Source of the DNA: an uncultured Paraburkholderia sp.
GTDB lineage: Bacteria; Pseudomonadota; Gammaproteobacteria; Burkholderiales; Burkholderiaceae
DNA: 6,718 nt
NCBI GenBank assembly: GCA_937917025.1
Contig: CALFSF010000059.1
Coordinates: 1-6,718, forward strand
Direction: 5' to 3'
In this document: positions 1 through 6,169 of the stretch, in pieces
Position numbering within the stretch: position 1 is the stretch's first letter
How the letters are laid out: every line of letters starts with the position of its first letter
Translations under genes and position numbers: made by a program
The notes under the pieces: generated by a model
What the model was told of the DNA's origin: nothing
What the model saw: the letters and a program-made list of their open reading frames with translations, nothing else
Database searches by the model: none

Positions 1-358
1 CCGTAATCAGCGGCATCGCGACGAAGAAGATCATGATGACGCCGTGCGCCGTGAAGATCTGGTCGTAGTGGTGCGGCGGCAGGTAGCCCGGCGAGTCGTA
101 GGCGAGCGCCAGCTGCAGGCGCATCATCACCGCGTCGACAAAGCCGCGCACGAGCATCAGCACGGCGACCACGATGTACATCACGCCGATCTTCTTGTGA
201 TCGACGCTGGTGATCCACTCGCTCCACAGCCATTTCCACTTGCCGAACCACGTCAAGGCGGCCAGCGCGGCAATGACGAGGATCGCCATCAGGGCGCCCG
301 CGCCCATGATGATCGGCTGATCGAACGGAATCGCCGAAAGTGTCAGTTTTCCGAACAT
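1..358 (-). CDS. cyoB: Cytochrome bo3 ubiquinol oxidase subunit I, 5' part (cut by window edge)
   Basis: This is the N-terminal 119 residues of the heme-copper oxidase subunit that oxidises ubiquinol, reduces oxygen and pumps protons in the inner membrane. The translation begins MFGKLTLSAIPFDQP and closely follows E. coli CyoB as I remember it. It has an N-terminal hydrophobic segment (about 17-36), the SVDHKKIG turn (51-58), and R71, D75, H97 and Q100, which match the ubiquinone-site residues of the E. coli protein. The histidine in FTAHG (H105) matches the low-spin heme b ligand. The start at 358 lies three bases after the cyoA stop, and its ribosome binding site (AAGGGG) overlaps the end of cyoA, so translation is probably coupled. 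The rest of the gene lies left of position 1. The identification is secure; only the truncation limits it. Confidence 0.97.
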   Translation of the reverse strand, partial: MFGKLTLSAIPFDQPIIMGAGALMAILVIAALAALTWFGKWKWLWSEWITSVDHKKIGVMYIVVAVLMLVRGFVDAVMMRLQLALAYDSPGYLPPHHYDQIFTAHGVIMIFFVAMPLIT

Positions 359-361
359 GTG

Positions 362-1258
362 TTACCCCTTCGTACTGCAATTGCTGTTCTGCAAATCGAG
401 AACGTTGCCGTTGTTGTATTTCGCGATGATGTTGTGGAACAGCTTCGGATCGATCGTGGAGAAGTAGCGCACAGGCTCTTTCTCGCCCGGCTGCGCGACC
501 GTGTTGTATTCGTTCATGTCGAGCCGGCCCGGCGACGCCTTGACCGTTTGCACCCACGCGTTGAACTGCTCGGGGCTGGTGGCGAGCGCGCGGAACTTCA
601 TGTCCGAAAAGCCCTTGCCGCTGAAATTGGCCGACACGCCGGCGTAATCGCCGGCTTCGTCCGCAACCAGGTGCAACTGCGTCTGCATTCCCGCCATCGC
701 GTAGATCTGGCTGCCCAGTTGCGGGATGAAGAACGAGTTCATGACGGAATCGGACGTGATCATGAAGTGCACCGGCGTACCGACCGGGAACGCCAGCTGA
801 TTGATCGATGCGATGCCGAGATCCGGATAAATGAAGAGCCATTTCCAGTCGAGCGCGACCACTTCGACGTTGATCGGCTTGACCGCCGACTCGATCGGCC
901 GGTACGGATCGAGTTCGTGCGTCGTCTTCCACGTCAGCACCCCGAGACACAGGATGATGATGGACGGCACCGTCCAGATGACGACTTCGATCGCCGTGGA
1001 ATGCGCCCATTTCGGCGCGTACTTCGCCCGGCGATTGCTCGCGCGGTAGCGCCACGAAAACCATAGTGTCATCAGGATGACGGGCACGACGACGATCAAC
1101 ATCGTGAACGTCGCCGTGCTGATCAGCGATTTTTCCGCGACTCCGATGCTGCCTTTCGGGTTGAGCACGTCGAGCTTGCTACACCCGGAAAGACAGGTGG
1201 CCAGCGCGCCCCAGAGGGGTATCGGCACCCTGGTTCTAAGGACTCCCTTGTTCATCAT
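362..1258 (-). CDS. cyoA: Cytochrome bo3 ubiquinol oxidase subunit II (lipoprotein)
   Basis: This is subunit II of the bo3 quinol oxidase, first gene of a cyo operon read leftward. The 298 residues begin with a lipoprotein signal peptide ending in the lipobox LSGC (C26, the predicted lipidation site). Two membrane helices follow (about 45-69 and 90-109), then a periplasmic cupredoxin domain (about 128-225). The stretch NSFFIPQLGSQIYAMAGMQT (174-193) is a family hallmark. The cysteines that bind CuA in cytochrome c oxidases are missing: the equivalent loop reads NFSGKGFSDM (211-220). This is the expected state of a quinol oxidase. The start has two adjacent ATGs (1258 and 1255). The AGGCGA ribosome site at 1266-1261 is only 2 bases from the first but 5 from the second, so 1255 may be the true start. 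The C-terminus is somewhat shorter than E. coli CyoA and lacks its His/Met-rich tail. Confidence 0.96.
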   Translation of the reverse strand: MMNKGVLRTRVPIPLWGALATCLSGCSKLDVLNPKGSIGVAEKSLISTATFTMLIVVVPVILMTLWFSWRYRASNRRAKYAPKWAHSTAIEVVIWTVPSIIILCLGVLTWKTTHELDPYRPIESAVKPINVEVVALDWKWLFIYPDLGIASINQLAFPVGTPVHFMITSDSVMNSFFIPQLGSQIYAMAGMQTQLHLVADEAGDYAGVSANFSGKGFSDMKFRALATSPEQFNAWVQTVKASPGRLDMNEYNTVAQPGEKEPVRYFSTIDPKLFHNIIAKYNNGNVLDLQNSNCSTKG

Positions 1259-1470
1259 ATTCGCCTGCTTTTCATTGAGCCCTTGCGGAATTCGCCGTCA
1301 CTTCGCGATCCGCAACCCACGCACTCAGGTGCGCATGCCGCCGGATTCTACGAAAGAGCGCGTAGGCGGAACTTGATCTCGGCCAGGGAAATGCACATGA
1401 GTTGTCGTATTGGATGGCGCCCGGGTGCTCGACTCCGATTCGCGACCGCGCATCGGGCCGCACGACGGGA

Positions 1471-1519
1471 GTGCTGCAATGCACCAGGATGTGCCGCGGT
1501 GCATCAAAAACGCACCGCG
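1471..1519. promoter_or_regulatory. Cluster of GCAC/GTGC half-sites, possible NtrC enhancer
   Basis: Five GTGC or GCAC half-sites fall within 49 bases: GTGC 1471-1474, GCACC 1481-1485, GTGC 1491-1494, GGTGC 1498-1502 and GCACC 1512-1516. They form several inverted repeats, including ATGCACC/GGTGCAT (1479-1485, 1498-1504) and CGCGGTGC/GCACCGCG (1495-1502, 1512-1519). GCAC and GTGC are the half-sites of NtrC binding sites. The closest pair here (1481-1494) has a 6-base spacer where enteric sites have 7, so the match is imperfect. The cluster lies about 100-150 bases upstream of the predicted sigma-54 start, the usual place for an enhancer. Another activator could use the same repeats. Confidence 0.4.
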
Positions 1520-1588
1520 ATATCCCGCCGAGGCAACGCGCGGCGAGGGTGCCACCCGCCGCGCGGCGGTGACTCGGCGGGACTCGCG
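1516..1588. repeat. Long interrupted palindrome upstream of the sigma-54 promoter
   Basis: This is a nested inverted repeat with about 27 potential base pairs. From outside inward the arms are CGCGA/TCGCG (1516-1520, 1584-1588), TCCCGCCGAG/CTCGGCGGGA (1523-1532, 1573-1582), CGCGCGGCG/CGCCGCGCG (1537-1545, 1557-1565), and GGT/ACC around a GCC loop. Each arm pair is perfect; the breaks between arms are short. It ends 6 bases before the promoter and overlaps the last half-site upstream. No T-tract follows on either strand, so it is not an intrinsic terminator. It could be a protein site, a cruciform-prone spacer, or a chance result of GC-rich sequence; its function is unknown. Confidence 0.7.
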
Positions 1589-1594
1589 AAGGCA

Positions 1595-1610
1595 TGGCAT
1601 GACAGTTGCA
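1595..1610 (+). promoter_or_regulatory. Sigma-54 (RpoN) promoter for the nitrate reductase transcript
   Basis: TGGCATGACAGTTGCA matches the sigma-54 consensus (TGGCACG-N4-TTGCA) at all but one position. The GG at 1596-1597 and the GC at 1608-1609 are separated by exactly ten bases, the invariant spacing. The predicted transcription start is about 1621, which places the first leader hairpin (from 1623) at the very 5' end of the RNA. Sigma-54 use implies an enhancer-binding activator, most simply NtrC for a nitrogen-assimilation gene. The orientation is toward the reductase and away from cyoA. Confidence 0.85.
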
Positions 1611-1622
1611 TATCGAAGCGTC

Positions 1623-1644
1623 GATGGATCAATGCGGATCCATC
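1623..1644 (+). promoter_or_regulatory. ANTAR-type leader hairpin P1
   Basis: A perfect 8-bp stem (GATGGATC/GATCCATC) closes a six-base loop, AATGCG. ANTAR antiterminators such as NasR and NasT recognise paired hairpins with six-base loops that carry A at loop position 1 and G at position 4; both are present here. The hairpin begins about two bases after the predicted transcription start. A competing helix (TGCGG 1633-1637 with CCGCA 1649-1653) could form instead. Confidence 0.75.
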
Positions 1645-1662
1645 CGTACCGCACACTGCATC

Positions 1663-1676
1663 GCCCGAATACGGGC
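1663..1676 (+). other. Small linker hairpin between P1 and P2
   Basis: GCCCG (1663-1667) and CGGGC (1672-1676) form a perfect 5-bp stem around AATA. It does not fit the ANTAR hexaloop rule, so it is not counted as a recognition hairpin. Its 5' strand GCCC could alternatively pair with GGGC (1682-1685), the 5' strand of hairpin P2, and so oppose antitermination. That role is inferred only. Confidence 0.45.
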
Positions 1677-1681
1677 TTCCT

Positions 1682-1695
1682 GGGCAACGGCGTCC
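1682..1695 (+). promoter_or_regulatory. ANTAR-type leader hairpin P2, overlapping the terminator
   Basis: GGGC (1682-1685) and GTCC (1692-1695) pair, with one G-U, around the six-base loop AACGGC. The loop again has A at position 1 and G at position 4. The loop and 3' strand (1686-1695) are also ten of the eleven bases of the terminator's 5' arm, so this hairpin and the terminator exclude each other. That is the arrangement known for ANTAR-controlled leaders: bound protein stabilises P2 and transcription continues. The short stem is weak without protein, as expected of a conditional structure. Confidence 0.65.
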
Positions 1696-1742
1696 CCCGA
1701 AACGGCCATCCGGCCACTTTCGCGGGACGCCGTTTTGTTTTT
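1686..1742 (+). terminator. Intrinsic terminator in the leader (attenuator)
   Basis: A perfect 11-bp stem (AACGGCGTCCC 1686-1696 with GGGACGCCGTT 1724-1734) is extended inside, after one mismatch, by CGAAA/TTTCG (1698-1702, 1718-1722) and GGCC/GGCC (1704-1707, 1712-1715). It is followed by the T-tract TTTTGTTTTT (1733-1742). No rightward gene lies upstream for it to end, and it sits between the promoter and the first start codon. It is therefore best read as an attenuator for the downstream genes. It could also limit rightward read-through into the reductase. Confidence 0.9.
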
Positions 1743-1757
1743 GGTCAAGAGGAAGCG

Positions 1758-1805
1758 ATGGACAGCGCCACCCGGATCGATCTTTTCACCCTGCGCGCGG
1801 CATGA
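1758..1805 (+). pseudogene. 15-codon mini-cistron resembling the start of a nitrate transporter gene (narK-type)
   Basis: This frame encodes MDSATRIDLFTLRAA and stops at 1803-1805. It has the best ribosome site in the region (AGAGGA at 1748-1753, four bases before ATG). The peptide resembles the N-terminus of nitrate/nitrite MFS transporters of the NarK/NasA type, which as I recall often begin with a KATRIDLFSF-like motif followed by a methionine-rich stretch and the first helix. Here the frame ends just before that helix would begin. Its TGA overlaps the ATG of the reductase gene as ATGA, so its translation probably feeds the reductase. The simplest reading is a deletion scar that kept the transporter's leader and start; a maintained leader peptide is the alternative. 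The homology is from memory and unverified. Confidence 0.6.
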
Positions 1806-4800
1806 CGGGCCGCAGCGTAAAAACCGTTTGCCCGTACTGCGGTGTCGGCTGCGGCATGGTCCTGCACGTCGAGGGCGGCCAGGTCATCAAGGTATCGGGC
1901 GACAGGGAGCATCCGACCAACTTCGGCCGCCTGTGCACGAAGGGATCGTCCGCGCATGTCGCCCTGCGCAAATCAGGCCGTCTCGAAAGCGCGTTCGTGC
2001 GCCACGCGCGCGATCAGGATCCCGTGCCGCTGCCGATGGCGCAGGCGATCACCGACACCGCCCGGCGCCTGCGCGGCGTGCTCGATGCGCACGGCCCCGA
2101 CGCGCTGTCGTTCTATGTGTCGGGCCAGATGTCGATCGAGGCGCAGTATCTCGTCAACAAGCTCGCGAAGGGCTTTGTCCGCACGAACAACATCGAATCG
2201 AATTCGCGCCTGTGCATGGCGAGCGCCGGCAGCGGCTACAAGCTGTCGCTGGGCGCGGACGGCCCGCCCGGTTCGTATCAGGATTTCGACAAGGCCGATC
2301 TGTTCTTCGTGATCGGCGCCAACATGGCGGACTGCCATCCGATCCTGTTCCTGCGCATGATGGACCGCGTGAAGGCAGGCGCGAAACTGATCGTTGTGGA
2401 CCCACGGCGCAACGCGACCGCCGACAAGGCCAGCCTTTTCATGCAGATCCGGCCCGGCACCGATCTCGCGCTGATCAACGGCCTGCTGCATCTGCTGCAC
2501 AGGAACGGCCATACGGATGCGGACTTCATCGCGGCGTACACCGAGGGCTGGGACGGGATGCCGTCCTTTCTGGAGGACTACACGCCCGACAAGGTCGCGA
2601 GGATCACCGGCATCGCCGGGGCGGACATCCGCCAGGCCGCGCAATGGATCGGCGAGGCGCCCGAATGGATGAGCTGCTGGACCATGGGCCTGAACCAGAG
2701 CACGCACGGCACGTGGAACACCAACGCCCTCTGCAACCTGCATCTCGCGACCGGAAAGATCTGCCGTCCCGGCAGCGGGCCGTTCTCGCTCACCGGCCAG
2801 CCCAATGCGATGGGCGGCCGCGAGATGGGTTACATGGGACCGGGGCTTCCCGGCCAGCGGACGGTGCTGGTCGACGGCGACCGCGAGCGTGTCGAGGACC
2901 TGTGGCGCATTCCGAAGGGCACGCTGAGGACCGAGGTCGGGCAGGGCACCGTCGACATGTTCTCGCGCATGGCGGCGGGCGAGATCAAGGCGTGCTGGAT
3001 CATCTGCACCAATCCGGTCGCAACCGTCGCGAACCGGCAGAACGTGATTGCAGGTTTGCAGGCGGCGGAACTCGTCGTCACGCAGGATGCCTTCCTCGAC
3101 ACGGAAACGAACCGCTACGCGGACATCCTGCTGCCCGGCGCGCTGTGGGCCGAGGCCGAGGGTGTCATGATCAATTCCGAGCGCAACATGACGCTCATGC
3201 AGAAAGCCGTCGAGCCGCCCGGTGCCGCGCTGCCGGACTGGCAGATCATCGCGCGCGTGGCCTGCGAAATGGGCTTTGCCGACGCGTTCAGCCATGCGTC
3301 GGCCGACGAAGTCTTCGCCGAGATCGTGCTGTTTTCGAATCCGAAGACCGGGTATGACCTGCGCGGCGCCAGCCATCGCAGACTGCGTGAAACGCCGCTG
3401 CAATGGCCCTGTGCGCCAGACGGCAAGGCAGACCGCAACCCCATTCGCTATTTCAACGACGGCATCAGCCAGACGTTGAAGGAACACCCGGACGGCAGCC
3501 GGCCGCGTCTGGTGTTTCCGACCTCGCACGGCAAGGCCGTGTTTTTCGCGCGGCCGCATACCGAGCCGGCGGAAATGCCCGGTCCCGGGTTTCCCATCGT
3601 GCTCAACACCGGCCGCCTGCAGCATCAGTGGCACACGATGACCAAGACCGGCAAGGTCCCGATGCTCAACAAGCTCAACCCCGGGCCGTTCGTCGAAATT
3701 CATCCGGAAGACGCCGCCGCGCTGGGCATCAGAGAGCGGGACAGTGTCGAGATCCGCTCGCGCCGGGGCCGCGCCGTGCTCCCCGCGGTCGTCACGGACC
3801 GCGTGCGCGCTGGCAACTGTTTCGCGCCGATGCACTGGAACGACGTCTTCGGCGACGACCTGTGCATCAACGCGGTCACCAATGACGCGACCGATCCCAT
3901 TTCGCAGCAGCCCGAGTTCAAGTTCTGCGCGGTGACGCTCAGCCGTGTCGCCAGCGCGAGCGCCGCGATGGCGGAAGACGCCCGTCCCGAGGCGACGCAG
4001 GCCGCGCAGACGACTCGCGAGACTGCTGGCATCCCCTCACGCCTGTCCCTGGAACCTGATATGTCCCGTATCGATGCTTTAGGCAATCTGCTCGGCCTGC
4101 CGGAAGCGCCCGCGCCCTCACTGGACGACGCCGGGCACGCGTATATGTCCGGCTTTATCAGCGCGCTGAGATCGGGCGGCGGCAAGACCGGGGGTGTCCC
4201 GGTGCTGCCGCTTGACGCACCGGTCCCGCCGGCCGTGCGCCTGTGGCTGAACGGGGTGCTGGCCGGGCTCTTCAGCAGGACCGATGCTTGCGCAGCCGTG
4301 CCCGCGTTGAATGCGGCGGCGGGTTTGCCCGCGATGACGGAAAAGCCATCGGCGGTGCAGATCGTCCATACGCGGCCAAAGGTGGCGCTGCTGTGGGCAT
4401 CGCAGACGGGGAACATCGAATCGTTGACCGAACTTTACGCGACGAAGCTGATGGAGGCCGGTTTCGAAATCCGCATGACCTGCATGGCGGACTATCAGGT
4501 CGCGACGCTGGCGAAATCGCAGTATGTGCTCCTGATGACGAGCACTTTCGGCGACGGCGATCCGCCCGACAACGGCCAGGACTTCTGGCATGCGCTGAAG
4601 GCCGGGGGCGCGGCGCGCCTCGATGGCCTGCACTATGCCGTGCTGGCCTTTGGCGATCGCAACTACGACCAGTTCTGCGGCCACGGGCGCAACGTCGATG
4701 CGCGCATGGCGGAGCTGGGCGCGAGCCGGCTGCTGGAGCGGGTCGACTGCGACACGGAATATCAGCCGGCCGCCGACACATGGCTCGAGCGGGTCATCGC

Positions 4801-5995
4801 GCAGATCAAGCAGCGGGACGCGGCGCTATATGCCGTTCCCGCCGACGGCATGATTCCCGAGACGCTGCCGGGCGTCGCGCCGACGAAGGCGCAGCCGGCC
4901 GCGTCGCGTCTGCTGAAGAACCTGAGGCTCAACCGGCAGGGGGCGTCGAAGGATACGCGCTATTTCTCGCTGGCCGTGGCGGACACGGCGCTTGAATACG
5001 AGGTTGGCGATGCGCTCGGTGTGTGGCCGGGCAACTGTCCTGAGCTGGTCGATGAGCTCATCGGTCTCACGGGACTCGCGCGGGATGCCGCGGTTGAGAT
5101 ACCGGGCGTGGGCGAGATGGGCCTCGCCCAGGCGCTCGGCAGCCATTTCGAAATCGCGCGCGTGACGCCTGAAGCGCTGGCGTTCATCGCATCGCGCAGT
5201 ACGAACGGCACGCTACGGGAACTGCTCGCCGAGGACCGCAAGGCGGATCTCAAGAAGTGGCTGTGGGGCCAGCAGCTGGCCGATGTGCTGCATGAGTTCC
5301 CGGTGGCGTTTTCCACGGCGGATCTGGTCGGCATCCTCAAGCGCCTGCAGCCGAGACTCTATTCCATCGCGTCCAGCCCCAAGGCGCATCCGGGCGAAGT
5401 GCATCTGACCGTGGCGGCGGTTCGCTACAGCAACGGCCGACGGCACCGCAAGGGCGTGTCGTCGACCTTTCTCGCGGACCGCGCGGAACACGTCAGCGTG
5501 CCGGTATTCGTGCAGAAGTCGGCGCATTTCCGTCCGCCCCGCAAGGGCGATACGCCGATGATCATGATCGGTCCGGGAACCGGGGTCGCGCCGTTCCGCG
5601 GCTTTCTGCACGAGCGGCGCGCACAGGCAGACACGGGACGCAACTGGCTGTTCTTCGGCGAGCAGCACGCCGAAACGGATTTCTACTACCGGGACGAACT
5701 GGAGGGGATGCAGAAGAGCGGACTGCTGAGCCGCCTCGACGTCGCGTTCTCGCGCGACCAGGCCGGGAAGATCTACGTGCAGGACCGCATGCGTGAACAT
5801 GGCGCGCAACTATGGGCGTGGCTCGAGGAGGGTGCCCATTTCTACGTATGCGGCGATGCGAGCCGGATGGCGAAGGATGTCGACGCGGCGCTCAGGGAGG
5901 TCATCGCGAAACACGGCGGTATGTCCGACGACAGGGCGGCCGCGTATGTCAGCCATCTCACGAAGGAAAAGCGCTACGTGCGCGATGTTTATTGA
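1802..5995 (+). CDS. Fused assimilatory nitrate reductase / CysJ-like NADPH flavoprotein
   Basis: This 1397-residue soluble protein should reduce nitrate to nitrite using NADPH. Residues 1 to about 715 are a molybdopterin oxidoreductase of the Nas/NapA type. It has a 4Fe-4S site (C10, C13, C17, C45), the likely Mo ligand C138 in NSRLCMAS, M295 in TMGLNQS, R340 in the GQPNAMGGREMG stretch, and a C-terminal molybdopterin-dinucleotide-binding domain from about 598. A linker follows (about 716-858). Residues 859-1003 are a flavodoxin-like FMN domain (SQTGNIE 867-873, TSTFGDGDPP 913-922). Residues about 1030-1397 are FAD/NADPH modules like CysJ: RLYSIASSP (1185-1193), MIGPGTGVAPFRGF (1255-1268), SRD (1317-1319), CGD (1350-1352) and terminal RDVY. 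The start at 1802 is chosen because similarity begins at once (CPYCGVGC at 10-17). The frame is open back to 1283, but that stretch holds the promoter and leader. No ribosome site precedes 1802, so initiation is probably coupled to the 15-codon frame. The family is commonly annotated as bifunctional nitrate reductase/sulfite reductase flavoprotein. A role in sulfite reduction is unlikely without a CysI partner. Confidence 0.95.
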   Translation: MTGRSVKTVCPYCGVGCGMVLHVEGGQVIKVSGDREHPTNFGRLCTKGSSAHVALRKSGRLESAFVRHARDQDPVPLPMAQAITDTARRLRGVLDAHGPDALSFYVSGQMSIEAQYLVNKLAKGFVRTNNIESNSRLCMASAGSGYKLSLGADGPPGSYQDFDKADLFFVIGANMADCHPILFLRMMDRVKAGAKLIVVDPRRNATADKASLFMQIRPGTDLALINGLLHLLHRNGHTDADFIAAYTEGWDGMPSFLEDYTPDKVARITGIAGADIRQAAQWIGEAPEWMSCWTMGLNQSTHGTWNTNALCNLHLATGKICRPGSGPFSLTGQPNAMGGREMGYMGPGLPGQRTVLVDGDRERVEDLWRIPKGTLRTEVGQGTVDMFSRMAAGEIKACWIICTNPVATVANRQNVIAGLQAAELVVTQDAFLDTETNRYADILLPGALWAEAEGVMINSERNMTLMQKAVEPPGAALPDWQIIARVACEMGFADAFSHASADEVFAEIVLFSNPKTGYDLRGASHRRLRETPLQWPCAPDGKADRNPIRYFNDGISQTLKEHPDGSRPRLVFPTSHGKAVFFARPHTEPAEMPGPGFPIVLNTGRLQHQWHTMTKTGKVPMLNKLNPGPFVEIHPEDAAALGIRERDSVEIRSRRGRAVLPAVVTDRVRAGNCFAPMHWNDVFGDDLCINAVTNDATDPISQQPEFKFCAVTLSRVASASAAMAEDARPEATQAAQTTRETAGIPSRLSLEPDMSRIDALGNLLGLPEAPAPSLDDAGHAYMSGFISALRSGGGKTGGVPVLPLDAPVPPAVRLWLNGVLAGLFSRTDACAAVPALNAAAGLPAMTEKPSAVQIVHTRPKVALLWASQTGNIESLTELYATKLMEAGFEIRMTCMADYQVATLAKSQYVLLMTSTFGDGDPPDNGQDFWHALKAGGAARLDGLHYAVLAFGDRNYDQFCGHGRNVDARMAELGASRLLERVDCDTEYQPAADTWLERVIAQIKQRDAALYAVPADGMIPETLPGVAPTKAQPAASRLLKNLRLNRQGASKDTRYFSLAVADTALEYEVGDALGVWPGNCPELVDELIGLTGLARDAAVEIPGVGEMGLAQALGSHFEIARVTPEALAFIASRSTNGTLRELLAEDRKADLKKWLWGQQLADVLHEFPVAFSTADLVGILKRLQPRLYSIASSPKAHPGEVHLTVAAVRYSNGRRHRKGVSSTFLADRAEHVSVPVFVQKSAHFRPPRKGDTPMIMIGPGTGVAPFRGFLHERRAQADTGRNWLFFGEQHAETDFYYRDELEGMQKSGLLSRLDVAFSRDQAGKIYVQDRMREHGAQLWAWLEEGAHFYVCGDASRMAKDVDAALREVIAKHGGMSDDRAAAYVSHLTKEKRYVRDVY

Positions 5996-6169
5996 GTCCT
6001 GTTGAGTCGCGAGCGCAGCGCTGTACACCTGGAGAACTGCGTCAACTGTTCCGCTACGGGGACCGTCGCCGCCCATATGATTTCGTTGCCTGGATGCAGG
6101 CCGACCGTGCGTCCAGCACGGCATCGCGTGAGATCCATTCGCCGGACGGCCGCAAATGGGGGAGCGTAT
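5996..6169. other. Intergenic stretch between the reductase and the AraC-type gene
   Basis: No gene is recognised in these 174 bases. There are two overlapping, mutually exclusive hairpins: TGGATGCA/TGCGTCCA (6091-6098, 6108-6115, one G-U) and CCGTGC/GCACGG (6105-6110, 6116-6121, loop GTCCA). Neither is followed by a T-tract, so no intrinsic terminator for the reductase gene is visible. A TATGAT at 6076-6081 lacks a convincing -35 partner. Whether the regulator gene has its own promoter or is read through from the reductase is undecided. Confidence 0.5.

Noticed and set aside
44..1066. Plus-strand frame of 340 codons opposite cyoB and cyoA
   Set aside because: It is antisense to two clearly conserved genes and is low-complexity and Arg/His/Asp-rich.
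1345..1350. TAGAAT on the minus strand as a -10 box for cyoA
   Set aside because: The hexamers at 15-19 bases upstream do not resemble a -35 element, so a promoter cannot be supported from this alone.
1283..1801. Upstream extension of the reductase frame by 173 codons
   Set aside because: It has no similarity to any reductase N-terminus and covers the sigma-54 promoter, hairpins and terminator; the family's 4Fe-4S motif starts just after the ATG at 1802. The openness is explained by GC-rich sequence.
1973..3835. Long minus-strand frame of 620 codons opposite the reductase gene
   Set aside because: It is an antisense shadow of a GC-rich gene, with arginine/histidine-rich composition and no recognisable domain.
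6091..6121. Hairpins after the reductase as a transcription terminator
   Set aside because: No T-tract follows either of the overlapping stems, so an intrinsic terminator is not supported.
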